DNA of 64,000 nucleotides from Acidaminobacter sp. (lineage in GTDB: Bacteria; Bacillota; Clostridia; Peptostreptococcales; Acidaminobacteraceae): contig NZ_JAOTSB010000005.1 in assembly GCF_030247605.1 (NCBI RefSeq), positions 97,083-161,082 of the forward strand, read 5' to 3'. Below, piece after piece: positions 36,437-45,854 of this stretch. Positions within the stretch are counted from its first letter, which is position 1; each line of letters begins with the position of its first letter. The position numbers and the translations under genes are program-made. Below the pieces are notes generated by a model. That model was not told where the DNA came from. It did no database searches and saw only the letters and a list, made by a program, of their open reading frames with translations.

Positions 36437-36494
36437 AAAAAAGAAGCCGGTGTCGAGCCCAACGCACTTTGCGAGTTGTCTCCTCACCAGCTTC
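36437..36494 (-). terminator. Terminator at the end of the zwf-cyclase operon
   Basis: On the minus strand GAAGCTGGTG (36494-36485) pairs with CACCGGCTTC (36452-36443), then TTTTTT. It follows the cyclase gene by ~125 bases; the stretch between holds nothing recognisable. Confidence 0.65.
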
Positions 36495-36620
36495 CATTCA
36501 TTTGTTCTTCAAACTTCTGCGCTTCCAATTCGAAGCCAGCCCTTACACAGGCTGCTTAATCTAGATCCAGCCCTTTCCGTTTGCCGATTGTCGCAGCGCG
36601 TCCATAATTTGCATATTTGC

Positions 36621-37256
36621 TCACTCCGACACGCACCTTTCCTCCACCAGCACCGCCCTGACCGGCGATGCTTCAGCGCCAACAATCTTCAGCGGCAGGG
36701 CAATCAGCTTATACTCTCCAGGCTCAATATATTTCAGCATCAGACCCTCCAGCACCATGCATCCAGCTTCGAACAGCACTTTATGGCTCGGATGGCCCGC
36801 TTGTCCTCTTTCAATGCCTAGACCGTCCGTGCCTACCCCTTTAACGCCCAGTTCAGCCAGATAGGTCGCAGCCGCCTGCCCCAGATAGACAAACTCTTGA
36901 TCAAAGGTTTCTGAAAAGCTGTTTTTTGTCTTGAACAGAACGAAGTCGCCCCTCTTGAGATCGAAGGGTATCAGGGTCTCAGGTGTAATTTCGCCTTCCA
37001 GAGAGGTCAGCGAGATCACGCGGCAAGCCGTCATCAGTGAGGCAAGCGAGACCTCATCAATGGAGCTCCCTCCCGCCAGCATATGCAGCGGTGCGTCCAA
37101 ATGGGTTCCCGTGTGGAGATCCAGCTCCAGTGTGCTGCTGGTCACGCCGTCAGTCTCTGCTTTCTTGGTAAAGGTCAGTTTTGGCTGCCTGGCCTCGTCG
37201 TTCTTGTAAACCGGCATTCCAGCGCGTATGGGTATGGTGATGTCATAAAGTTTCAT
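36621..37256 (-). CDS. Cyclase family protein (kynurenine formamidase-like)
   Basis: A 211-residue metal-dependent hydrolase of the cyclase/KynB fold. HTGTHLDAPLHM is the zinc/manganese site, with GDFVLFKT and a later GTDGLGIE. Family members act on N-formylkynurenine, isatin and other compounds, so substrate is open. It overlaps the end of zwf by 14 bases and is last in this operon. Confidence 0.85.
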   Translation of the reverse strand: MKLYDITIPIRAGMPVYKNDEARQPKLTFTKKAETDGVTSSTLELDLHTGTHLDAPLHMLAGGSSIDEVSLASLMTACRVISLTSLEGEITPETLIPFDLKRGDFVLFKTKNSFSETFDQEFVYLGQAAATYLAELGVKGVGTDGLGIERGQAGHPSHKVLFEAGCMVLEGLMLKYIEPGEYKLIALPLKIVGAEASPVRAVLVEERCVSE

Positions 37257-38694
37257 TCGCCTCCCCCTCTTCCTTTATTTGAGTTTCCGCGTGATCTGCA
37301 CCAGGCTTCCCGGTGAGCGTTTCATTGCTTCCCGCCTCATAGCGCAGCAGCTGCTCTGGATTGTTTCGGATAAAGCTGACGACTGGATCCGTCAGCTTCC
37401 AAGCCTGCTCAATTTCACCCCAGGACGTAAACAAAGTCAAGTCATCATTCAAAGCGTCCAGCAGCAATTTTTCATAAGCTTCCGGCGAACGCTCGCCGAT
37501 CAGGCAGTTCTGGCAATAATCCAGCTCCCGCTCAACCACCATAGCTTCCGCGCCGGGCTCAAGGACGTTGAACCGAATTTGAACGCCTTCCTCTGGCTGG
37601 ACCTTGATCTCGATCAGGTTCGGGGCGATCTGATCTCCAAGCTGGCCCGCGAGCTTCGTCGCCTTCATTTTAATCTCAATTGACGTCCTTTTTTCACTAA
37701 GGCGCTTGCCTGTCACCAGCTTGAAGGGGACCCCGCGCCATCGCGGTGTGTCCAGCTCCATGACCAATTCAGCAAAGGTTTCTGTTGTGGACTGCGGCGT
37801 GATGCCCTCCTCCTCAAGAAATCCTTTGATCCCCTCTGAGGCAGCATACTGCCCGAAGCGGCAGCGCGCCGGATCCAGCTTCATCTGTGACATGGCCCTG
37901 ACTTTAGATGCCCTGACCGCTTCCGGACCGAGGACTTCCGGTGCTTCCATGGCCACAAGCGCCGCCATTTGAAGCATATGGCTCTGGGCCATATCCCTCA
38001 GCGCTCCTGCCTGATCGTAATACGCGCCTCTGCCTTCTATGCCGATGGTCTCCAGCGCGACAAGCTTCACTTCTTCAATATAATCCTTGCACCACACGGC
38101 GTCGAAGATTGCGTTCGAGAACCTGAGGGTAAACAGGCTCCTCAGCATAGCCTTCCCTAAATAATGGTCAATTCTAAAGATGGACTTCTCGTCAAAATGC
38201 TCACGGACGCCCTCATTGAAAGCCACTGCGGATTCCAGGTCATACCCGAAGGGCTTCTCGAGCAGCAGCGCCGAGCCCGGTTCATCCGCAATCCCGCTTC
38301 TTTTAATGGCTCCTGCCACCTTTGCAAAAAATTCGGGCATAGTCGCCAGAATAAAGAGGGATCGCGTCGCCGGACCATAGATGTCTTCCAGTTCCGTTTT
38401 TAACGCAAAGAGGTCCGCCTGAGCACGTAAGGACGCCGGATCCTCCGGCTGACCCAGCGGTTCAAAATCCATTCTCACATAATACAGTCTTTCCAACAGG
38501 CCATCCAGATGAACGCCGCAGATCTGCTCACAGGTTTGGGCGACGTAGGTTCGGAAGACACTGTGTCTGACTTGCTTTCTTCCCACACCAATAACGATGA
38601 GCTCTCGCCCCTCCGCCATCAGCCTGGCCAGCGCAGGCAACAACTTTTTACGGCTCAGGTCTCCCGTCGCCCCAAAGATCCAGACATATTCCAT
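37243..38694 (-). CDS. zwf: Glucose-6-phosphate 1-dehydrogenase
   Basis: First enzyme of the oxidative pentose phosphate path: glucose-6-phosphate to 6-phosphogluconolactone. 483 residues with FGATGDLSRKKLLPAL (dinucleotide loop), LLEKPFGYDLESA and the signature RIDHYLGKAMLRS. It is followed by a cyclase gene and preceded five bases away by gnd, the third enzyme of the path. No lactonase gene (pgl) is in the cluster. Confidence 0.96.
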   Translation of the reverse strand: MEYVWIFGATGDLSRKKLLPALARLMAEGRELIVIGVGRKQVRHSVFRTYVAQTCEQICGVHLDGLLERLYYVRMDFEPLGQPEDPASLRAQADLFALKTELEDIYGPATRSLFILATMPEFFAKVAGAIKRSGIADEPGSALLLEKPFGYDLESAVAFNEGVREHFDEKSIFRIDHYLGKAMLRSLFTLRFSNAIFDAVWCKDYIEEVKLVALETIGIEGRGAYYDQAGALRDMAQSHMLQMAALVAMEAPEVLGPEAVRASKVRAMSQMKLDPARCRFGQYAASEGIKGFLEEEGITPQSTTETFAELVMELDTPRWRGVPFKLVTGKRLSEKRTSIEIKMKATKLAGQLGDQIAPNLIEIKVQPEEGVQIRFNVLEPGAEAMVVERELDYCQNCLIGERSPEAYEKLLLDALNDDLTLFTSWGEIEQAWKLTDPVVSFIRNNPEQLLRYEAGSNETLTGKPGADHAETQIKEEGEANETL

Positions 38695-38699
38695 AAGCC

Positions 38700-39596
38700 T
38701 TATTCCTCCTTACGCGCCTCATGTCCCCCAAACTCATACCGCATCCTGCTCAGCAGCTTGGCGCCAAAGCCCTGACTCTCCGTGGCATAGCGCTTAAACA
38801 AAGAAAGCGCTATGGTTTCGACAGGAACCTTGAGCCTCAATGCTTCTTCGACAGTCCATAAACCTTCCCCGCTGGATTTGACCACAGGCAGCAGCGACTC
38901 GATTTCCTCTGTTGACTTTAGTGCCCTGGCAGTAGTACCCATTAAAAAGCCTTCGATTATAGAACCTTGATCATAGACTTTAGCAATTTTTTGAAGGTCA
39001 AACCCATACTCGGATTTTTTTAAGAGTTCAAACCCTTCTGAAATGGCCTGCATCATGGCATATTCAATCCCATTGTGGACCATCTTGACATAATGTCCGG
39101 CACCGGACCGTCCAAAGTAACCATAGCCGCCCTCGACCGCCAAATCACTGAACAGCGGCTCCAGCCTGACATAAGCCTCCCGTGATCCGCCAATCATCAA
39201 ACAGGCGCCATTTAGAGCGCCTTCAGTGCCGCCGCTTGTTCCCACATCCAAATAATCAATCCCTCTGGAGGCTAAAAATTCAGAGCGGCTGACGGAGTCT
39301 TCAAAATGGGAGTTTCCGCCATCAATCACTACATCCCCACCTTTTAAATGCGGCAGCAGCAGATCAATAGTGTCATCCACCGCGTCCCCTGCGGGAACCA
39401 TCATCCAAATAATCTTGGATGGGTCGAGCTGCTGTACAAAGGCACCCGTGTTCGTAACCGCTTCGAGGCCTTCCAGCTGAAGTTCCTCCGCGCGCCGGGC
39501 TGCCCGTGTTAAGACAACCACGTCATGCCCATGTCGGATCATATTTTTCGCCAGTCCAATGCCCATTTTCCCGGCGCCGATCAATCCAATCTTCAA
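38700..39596 (-). CDS. gnd: 6-phosphogluconate dehydrogenase, decarboxylating (short, NAD-type-like)
   Basis: Oxidative decarboxylation of 6-phosphogluconate to ribulose-5-phosphate. At 298 residues it belongs to the short GndA/YqeC type rather than the ~470-residue form. Features: MKIGLIGAGKMGIGLAKNMI, DGGNSHFEDS, GTSGGTEGALNGACLMIGG and GHYVKMVHNGIEYAMMQA. The TTG start is six bases after GGAGGGG. Short members are often NAD-dependent, which is inferred here. Confidence 0.92.
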   Translation of the reverse strand: MKIGLIGAGKMGIGLAKNMIRHGHDVVVLTRAARRAEELQLEGLEAVTNTGAFVQQLDPSKIIWMMVPAGDAVDDTIDLLLPHLKGGDVVIDGGNSHFEDSVSRSEFLASRGIDYLDVGTSGGTEGALNGACLMIGGSREAYVRLEPLFSDLAVEGGYGYFGRSGAGHYVKMVHNGIEYAMMQAISEGFELLKKSEYGFDLQKIAKVYDQGSIIEGFLMGTTARALKSTEEIESLLPVVKSSGEGLWTVEEALRLKVPVETIALSLFKRYATESQGFGAKLLSRMRYEFGGHEARKEE

Positions 39597-39651
39597 CCTT
39601 AACCCCTCCTAAGTTGTTACTTAACCCCTCACACAAGCAGCACACACGAAC

Positions 39652-40014
39652 TTACCTAACCACGGCGCCAAAGGGTACCAGGGACAGCTGGGCAAACTTA
39701 AAGTGCTGCAGTCCGAAAGGAATTCCTATCACCGTGACACAGAACAATGCGCCTATGACCAGGTGACCTATGGCCAATTCCCAGCCAAAGAGGAGCAGCC
39801 AGAGAATATTCATGATTAATCCGCCAAACCCAAAGTTTCCAATCACCACTTCCCGGCCAAAAGGCCAGAGGACCAGACCAGCGATTTTAAAGCACTGAAC
39901 TCCAAAGGGAATGCCTATGACGGTGATGCAAAGGAGCAGACCTGCCAGTGTCCAGGCAATCGCGCCCAAAACACCGCCAAAAATCAGCCAGATCAAATTG
40001 CCTAAAAAACGCAT
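39652..40014 (-). CDS. YccF family membrane protein
   Basis: A 120-residue protein made of two similar hydrophobic halves with the YccF signature: CITVIGIPFGVQCFK and a repeat CVTVIGIPFGLQHFK. It begins RFLGNLIWLIFGG. Function unknown. ATG at 40014 is seven bases after AGGAGG. Confidence 0.88.
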   Translation of the reverse strand: MRFLGNLIWLIFGGVLGAIAWTLAGLLLCITVIGIPFGVQCFKIAGLVLWPFGREVVIGNFGFGGLIMNILWLLLFGWELAIGHLVIGALFCVTVIGIPFGLQHFKFAQLSLVPFGAVVR

Positions 40015-40049
40015 CACGCCACCTCCTTTTTATCTATTCAATAAACGAC

Positions 40050-41072
40050 TCACGGTGTTTCCACCGTGCCATCCTCATAGCGCGCAAACCGGCCAGAACT
40101 CTGCGGATTGACGGGATCAGAACGTTTCCATGGCCATCCGCCAAAGGCAGTGGCCTGATAGTCTCTGGACGCCGCCACAATTTCTTCCCTTGTATTCATG
40201 ACAAACGGACCGTATTGAACTACGGGCTCGTTGATAGGCTCCGCTTCGAGGAGCAAAAACTTGGCTGGGGCTGTGCCATTGACCAATTCAACCACTCTGC
40301 CGCCATCCAGCGTACATCCATGATAGGAGGGCAATGCAGCCCCATCAAGGCTCAGGCTCTCACCTTCATAGAAATAGAGCGTCCGGTTCAGGGTCTCAGA
40401 GACCGCCGGCAGGGTGTACACCGCGCCCGGCGCCATTTCCGCCAGCCAGATGGAGACGTGGTTGGCTTCTGACGACGCCCAGGAATCCGGTGTGGGCTTC
40501 AGACTTTTGATGTTTTCAACTTGACCGCTGATCAGGCGGATTGTGGTTTCACGACCACGGGTATCCGTCTTTGTGATTATGGGTATTTGCTCTGACCACA
40601 GCATCTTATAATTCGGTTTGACGAACTTGTCCTTCGCCGGCAGGTTGAGCCAGATCTGAAAGAGTTCAAGAGGATTGGGCTTGTCCTGATGCACCATAGG
40701 GAACATCTCGGCGTGCTGCATGCCGCTGCCTGCGGTCATCCACTGGACGTCGCCGCCTCCATAGCGGCCTGTGGCGCCGCTGGAATCCGAATGGTCCACG
40801 AGACCTTCGAGGACTACAGTTACCGTTTCGAAGCCTCTGTGGGGATGCTCGGGAAAGCCGGGAACGGTGCGGCCGTGGTACATGCTCCAGCCGCTCGGGT
40901 TCTGAAAGTCGCTGCCCAGGCTTCTATTTCCCAGCTGCCTGGCCGATGGTCCCTGGTCCTCATTCCCCTGAGGATAAGCATCCTTATGGTGAACACAGAA
41001 CAGGAAGGGGTCCTGCACCGGCCAATTGAATCCTAGAGGGAAGGTTTTAAGAGTCTCTTTTTTTTGTATCAT
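40050..41072 (-). CDS. Pirin family protein
   Basis: A 340-residue bicupin of the pirin family. The N-terminal cupin carries the metal ligands HPHRGFETVT and the quercetinase-like GGGDVQWMTAGSGMQHAEMF segment. Some pirins have quercetin 2,3-dioxygenase activity, others are regulators. The ATG at 41072 has GGAGG six bases upstream. No functional link to the neighbours is evident. Confidence 0.9.
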   Translation of the reverse strand: MIQKKETLKTFPLGFNWPVQDPFLFCVHHKDAYPQGNEDQGPSARQLGNRSLGSDFQNPSGWSMYHGRTVPGFPEHPHRGFETVTVVLEGLVDHSDSSGATGRYGGGDVQWMTAGSGMQHAEMFPMVHQDKPNPLELFQIWLNLPAKDKFVKPNYKMLWSEQIPIITKTDTRGRETTIRLISGQVENIKSLKPTPDSWASSEANHVSIWLAEMAPGAVYTLPAVSETLNRTLYFYEGESLSLDGAALPSYHGCTLDGGRVVELVNGTAPAKFLLLEAEPINEPVVQYGPFVMNTREEIVAASRDYQATAFGGWPWKRSDPVNPQSSGRFARYEDGTVETP

Positions 41073-41164
41073 CTCAGTCCTCCATACTTTTAAGTTTAGT
41101 TTCAGACGCGTTAACGCACAACGGCTTCGAGTCAGTGACCTCAAGCGCAGGGGGCTTCAGTCCT

Positions 41165-42424
41165 TCAGTCAAGGAATCCCTCATAGAGAGGAAAGCGCTC
41201 AGCCAGAGCCTCTACAGCCTGACTGACTTCGTTCAGGACTTCCGGATTTTCATGATGGTCTGCCACCCGCGTCATTAACTCCGCTATCTCACGCATTTCC
41301 GAACCTCCCATGCCCTTGATGGTCATAGCCGTCACGCCGACGCGGACGCCGCTCGTCACCATAGGTTTTTCCGGATCCTGGGGGATCATATTTTTGTTGA
41401 CCGTAATGCCGACGCTTTCCAGTACCTGTTCAAACCGCTTGCCCGTCAGCTTCTTGGTTCTGAGATCCACCAGCAGCAAATGGTTGTCCGTTCCACCGGA
41501 TACCAGTCTGAAGCCTTTCTCCTCAAGGGCTTCGCCCAGCGCGGCGGCGTTTTCAACGACTTGCTTCGCGTAAGTCTTAAACGCGTCCGTCATGGCGTAA
41601 CCGAAAGTAAAAGCCTTGGCCGCCATGGTGTGCATGTGCATGGAGCCCTGTATGCCCGGGAACACGGCGCTGTCAACAGCCTTGGCATACTTCTCTCTGC
41701 AGAGGATGAAGCCGCCTCTGGCGCCTGCCAGAGTCTTTGTCGTCGTAGAGGTGACGAAATCCGCGTGTGGTACCGGGCTCGGAATGACACCTGCTGCAAT
41801 CAGCCCCGCAATGTGGGCAATGTCCACAAACAAGTACGCATCTGCGGATTTCGCTATGCCGGCCAGTCGTTCATAGTCAATCAGCCTTGGATAAGCGCTG
41901 GCGCCGGCGACGATCATTTTTGGCCGGTGCAGCTGCGCAAGACGTTCAACGCTCTCATAATCTATAGTCTCCGTGACCGGATCAAGCCCATAGTCAAAGA
42001 AGGTATAGGTTCTGCCGGAGAAGTTCATAGAATATCCATGTGTCAAATGGCCGCCCTGATCCAGCTTCATGCCCAGAATGCGGTCACCGGGCTGCAGGAC
42101 TGAGAAATAGACCGCCTGATTGGCGCTGGACCCCCCAAGTGGCTGAATGTTGGCATGCTCTGCGCCAAAGAGGACTTTCGCCCGCTCCACCCCCAGGCGC
42201 TCCATGTCATCCATGACGGCGCAGCCGGCATGATAGCGCTTTCCCGGGTAACCTTCCGCGGTCTTGTTGGTGAGTACAGACCCCTGGAGCTCCAGAACTT
42301 CTGCAGGTACAAAGCTTTCTGAGGCGATCAATTCAAGACCTTTTCTCTGGCGCTGTAGTTCTCGCTGGCATATGTCGTATAGAACGGGATCTGAGTGCTT
42401 CAATCTTTCAAGTCTGTCTGACAC
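41165..42424 (-). CDS. glyA: Serine hydroxymethyltransferase
   Basis: PLP enzyme that interconverts serine and glycine with tetrahydrofolate. 419 residues: ELIASESFVPAEVLELQGS, YPGKRYHAGC, HGYSMNFSGRTY and the PLP-lysine segment TSTTTKTLAGARGG. The GTG start is eight bases after GGAGGT. It uses the folate made by the pab/fol genes found 5 kb away. No glycine riboswitch is seen upstream. Confidence 0.97.
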   Translation of the reverse strand: MSDRLERLKHSDPVLYDICQRELQRQRKGLELIASESFVPAEVLELQGSVLTNKTAEGYPGKRYHAGCAVMDDMERLGVERAKVLFGAEHANIQPLGGSSANQAVYFSVLQPGDRILGMKLDQGGHLTHGYSMNFSGRTYTFFDYGLDPVTETIDYESVERLAQLHRPKMIVAGASAYPRLIDYERLAGIAKSADAYLFVDIAHIAGLIAAGVIPSPVPHADFVTSTTTKTLAGARGGFILCREKYAKAVDSAVFPGIQGSMHMHTMAAKAFTFGYAMTDAFKTYAKQVVENAAALGEALEEKGFRLVSGGTDNHLLLVDLRTKKLTGKRFEQVLESVGITVNKNMIPQDPEKPMVTSGVRVGVTAMTIKGMGGSEMREIAELMTRVADHHENPEVLNEVSQAVEALAERFPLYEGFLD

Positions 42425-42512
42425 GTGCTGACACCTCCGCAGAATTAAGGTTTACTTATTTGGCAAAGCGCGCAGACTTCGCTTCAAAACGTTTTATGCG
42501 CGAGCCGGCACA

Positions 42513-43289
42513 TTAAAGTCCCGCTTGTACAAAGCGCTGATAGAACGCCTTCACAATTTTGCTCAAGGCCGGATCCAGTCTCGAGAAAACCCTGTGACGC
42601 TCGTTGTCAGTCAGGCCAAACTCAGCTTCTGCAATGGCGCCGGCCATGCAGGCAATTGTGTCACTGTCTCCGCCTATGGAAATCGCGTTTCTTATGGCGT
42701 CCTCAAGGCTCTCGGATTCCAGCCAGGCTCGGATGGCTTGCGGCACTGAGCCCTGACAGGAGACTTCAAACTGATACCAGCCGCGTATGCTGTCAATGGA
42801 TTCGCTGAGATCATAGTTAAACGCCGACTCTATATAGGCGCGGACAGCGGCCCTGTCATTGCCGGTTCTGGTCAGATAAACTGCGCTGGCTATGGCCTGT
42901 GCGCCCTTGATCCCTTCCGGGTGATTGTGAGTCACTTCAGCCGTGGCCTTTGCAACCTTCAATACCTCTTCCAGGCTCCCAAAAGCCCAGGCAACGGGAC
43001 TGACTCTCATAGCCGCGCCGTTTCCAAAGCTGTTATAGGGTTGTTCGGAATTTGACATTGCCCATTTCGCGAAGCCGGAACCAAAGCCGGCATGAGGATA
43101 TCTAAGAAAGTAACTCCTGTAGCGTTCAGAAAAAGTTTTGTTTTCGAGAAGCGCTTCCATGGTCGCCACCGTTAAAACCGTGTCATCCGTGAACCGGCTG
43201 ACATGGGTCCACAACTCAACATTTTTGGATTTATGATTGTGGTGTTCGAAAAACGAACCGCACATGTCACCGTAAATAGCCCCCAGCAC
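42513..43289 (-). CDS. ADP-ribosylglycohydrolase family protein
   Basis: About 258 residues of the DraG/ARH fold: GAIYGDMCGSFFEH, RFTDDTVLTVATMEALL, GNGAAMRVSP, and the second metal site ISIGGDSDTIACMAGAIAEA. Family members remove ADP-ribose from proteins or nucleotides; no DraT partner is in the window. The GTG at 43289 is preferred because GGGGGTGGG precedes it and LGAIYGD is then the N-terminus. Confidence 0.9.
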   Translation of the reverse strand: MLGAIYGDMCGSFFEHHNHKSKNVELWTHVSRFTDDTVLTVATMEALLENKTFSERYRSYFLRYPHAGFGSGFAKWAMSNSEQPYNSFGNGAAMRVSPVAWAFGSLEEVLKVAKATAEVTHNHPEGIKGAQAIASAVYLTRTGNDRAAVRAYIESAFNYDLSESIDSIRGWYQFEVSCQGSVPQAIRAWLESESLEDAIRNAISIGGDSDTIACMAGAIAEAEFGLTDNERHRVFSRLDPALSKIVKAFYQRFVQAGL

Positions 43290-43404
43290 AGAATCCCACC
43301 CCCACATTTCTCATCACTTCTCAGCGAAAGCTGTTTTAGCCGATGGTCACTGAACCACAACCGAACAGCTCAACACCTTGCATATGTTTGGAATGATACC
43401 CTTC

Positions 43405-43447
43405 CGCAAAAAAAATACACTCCCGAATCCTTTCAAGGGGAGTGTAT
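43405..43447 (-). terminator. Terminator after the hypD-like gene
   Basis: Arms ATACACTCCC / GGGAGTGTAT (43415-43424 and 43438-43447) with a T-run on the minus strand. It begins 13 bases after the stop of the glycyl radical enzyme gene. Confidence 0.85.
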
Positions 43448-43459
43448 CTTCCATAGACT

Positions 43460-45850
43460 CTAGAATTCATGGTGCTCAGTTCTGGCAATGATCTCATCCT
43501 GGAGGCTCTTGTCCAGGTTATTGAAGTAATCGCTGTAACCTGCGACGCGAACGATCAGGTTATTATATTTTTCAGGATCGAACTGGGCAGCTTTGAGCGT
43601 ATCCGCGCTGACCACGTTAAATTGGATGTGATGCCCATCCAGCTTAAAGTAGGACCTCACCAAATCCTTCATGTGCCCAAGACCTTCTTCACCGGCGACG
43701 ACTTGAGGCGTAAACTTCTGATTGAGCAGTGTGCCGCCCGTTCTAAGGTGATCCATTTTGGAAGCGGACTTAATGACTGCTGTAGGTCCTTTACGGTCTG
43801 TGCCCTGCACCGGAGAAATACCCTCGGAAAGCGGCATGCCTGCCTTCCTGCCTTCCGCAGTCGCGCCTATGACAGAGCCAAAATAGACGTGGCAGGTCGT
43901 CGGCAGCATTTCAATGATGTATTTACCGCCCGTGACAGTAGGACGGCCTGTGACTTCATCATGGAAGGCATTGAACACCTGGAGCATGATTTTATCTGCC
44001 CGGTCGTCATCATTGCCGTAGCGCGGCGTTTTGTTGAGCATAATCTGATGGGCCACCGGATCCTCTTCAAAATTCTTGGCAAGCGTATCGAGAAGACTTT
44101 CCATAGTAAAGGTCTTATTTTCAAAGACATGATGGTTGATCGACGACAAAGTATCTGTAATGCTGGCTATACCGACACCCTGAATATAGCGCGTATTGTA
44201 TCTGGCCCCGCCATTATTGTAATCCTTGCCTTTTTCGATGCAGTCCTCAACGACAATGGAGAGGAACGGCGATGGCATCATCTTGGCATAGAGCGACTCA
44301 ATGACATTGTTGCCTCTGATTTTGATGTCGACGAAATGATGGAGCTGTTTCTTGAAAGCTGCCATAAGGTCGTCCAGGTTCTTAAATTCGAGCGGACTTC
44401 CTGTCTCATTGCCTATTTTTTTTGAAGTTCTTGGATCGACGCCGTTGTGCAGGGTAATTTCTAGAATCTTTGGCAGATTGAGATAGCCGGTTAAAATGTA
44501 AGCCTCCTTACCAAAGCAGCCTACCTCGACACAGCCGCTGGTCCCGCCAACCCTGGCGTCCTCAATGGCCTTTCCCTGGCGCATCAGCTCTTCCACCACC
44601 GCATCCGTGTTGAAAACAGATGGGAAACCCATGCCTTCACGTATGACTCTCGAGGCCTCAATGACAAAACGATCCGGATTCTTGCGGCTGATTTGTACAT
44701 TCGTACTTGGCTGCAGTGTGCGCATTTCGTCAATGATTTCAAGAAGAAGATACGAAATCTCGTTGACGCCATCAGATCCATCCGGTCGAATCCCACCTAT
44801 GTTAATATTACAGAAATCCGTATAAGTGCCGCTTTCTTTTAAAGTAATCCCGACCTTTGGCGGTGCGGGCTGATTATTCGCTTTGACCCAGAAGCATTCC
44901 AGAAGCTCCTTAGCGCCCTCCCGGTCCAGAGTCCCTTCAGCGACCTCCTTCAAATAGAACGGCTCAAGATGCTGATCGAGCTTGCCCGGACAAAAAGCAT
45001 CCCAGGTGTTGAGCTCTGTGATGACCCCAAGATGGACAAACCAGTACATCTGCAGCGCTTCCTGGAAGGTTCTTGGCGCATGGGCCGGAACGTGGCTGCA
45101 GACTTCTGCGATCTTCTCCAGTTCTGCTTTTCTTACCAGGTCATTTTCTTTTTCAGCAAGTTCCAACGCTTTCTCCGCGTGACGAATGCCAAAACGTATG
45201 ATGGCGTCACAGGAAACCGCCATGGCTTTGAGCTGCTCCCGTCTGTCATAGGCGTCCATCTGGGTCAAATCGTTTAGTTTTTCAATTTCCTGCTCAATTT
45301 CCTTTTTGAAATCGAGGAATCCTTTTTTGTAATATTTGTCATCCCCTACCGTGTGACCCGGTGCCCGCTGCTCCATGAACTCCGTGAAGATGCCTGCCTC
45401 GTAACAGTCTCTCCAAGAAGCCGTCATGTTGGCAATGAGATGGTCCCGCATGGATTTGCCTCTCCAGAATGGGATGATCTCATCCCTTTGAATAGCTTTC
45501 GTCTGATCATCCACCCTAAAAAAGATTTTTTGACGCAGATCAATGACGTCAAAGTCTTCTGTGGTATGGCAGCAGAGCTCCGGGTAGGTCGGCGCGGACT
45601 GTGGCGCAGTACCTCTTTCCCCAACAATCAGCTCACCAGGATTGATCACAATGGTTTTGTGCTCCATCAGATGCTTGAAGGTCAGTGCGCGCAGCATCGG
45701 GATCGACACTTTGCCTTCATACTGCTTGTACGCCTGGGTCACGAGCTGTGCCCGTTCAATGGACAATGTCGGTACAGTGTCCACACTTTGCTTTCTCAAC
45801 TGGGCGATGCGATCGTTCATTCCAATTTCCCGTCTGATTACAGCTGGCAT
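43460..45850 (-). CDS. hypD: Glycyl radical enzyme, trans-4-hydroxy-L-proline dehydratase-like (HypD)
   Basis: A 796-residue glycyl radical enzyme. C440 lies in GGTSGCVEVG and G771 in RVAGYSD, the thiyl and glycyl radical sites. From memory, several blocks resemble Clostridioides difficile HypD closely (ISIERA; YKQYEGKVSIPMLRALTFKH; TEFMEQRAPGHTV; NNQPAPPKVGITLKES; GGARYNTRYIQGVG), including GCVE after the cysteine. HypD dehydrates trans-4-hydroxyproline to pyrroline-5-carboxylate. Start ATG 45850: GGAGG sits eight bases before it, in the last codons of the activase gene. No proC is adjacent. Related dehydratases (glycerol, propanediol, choline lyase) are less similar by eye. Confidence 0.85.
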   Translation of the reverse strand: MPAVIRREIGMNDRIAQLRKQSVDTVPTLSIERAQLVTQAYKQYEGKVSIPMLRALTFKHLMEHKTIVINPGELIVGERGTAPQSAPTYPELCCHTTEDFDVIDLRQKIFFRVDDQTKAIQRDEIIPFWRGKSMRDHLIANMTASWRDCYEAGIFTEFMEQRAPGHTVGDDKYYKKGFLDFKKEIEQEIEKLNDLTQMDAYDRREQLKAMAVSCDAIIRFGIRHAEKALELAEKENDLVRKAELEKIAEVCSHVPAHAPRTFQEALQMYWFVHLGVITELNTWDAFCPGKLDQHLEPFYLKEVAEGTLDREGAKELLECFWVKANNQPAPPKVGITLKESGTYTDFCNINIGGIRPDGSDGVNEISYLLLEIIDEMRTLQPSTNVQISRKNPDRFVIEASRVIREGMGFPSVFNTDAVVEELMRQGKAIEDARVGGTSGCVEVGCFGKEAYILTGYLNLPKILEITLHNGVDPRTSKKIGNETGSPLEFKNLDDLMAAFKKQLHHFVDIKIRGNNVIESLYAKMMPSPFLSIVVEDCIEKGKDYNNGGARYNTRYIQGVGIASITDTLSSINHHVFENKTFTMESLLDTLAKNFEEDPVAHQIMLNKTPRYGNDDDRADKIMLQVFNAFHDEVTGRPTVTGGKYIIEMLPTTCHVYFGSVIGATAEGRKAGMPLSEGISPVQGTDRKGPTAVIKSASKMDHLRTGGTLLNQKFTPQVVAGEEGLGHMKDLVRSYFKLDGHHIQFNVVSADTLKAAQFDPEKYNNLIVRVAGYSDYFNNLDKSLQDEIIARTEHHEF

Positions 45851-45854
45851 CTCA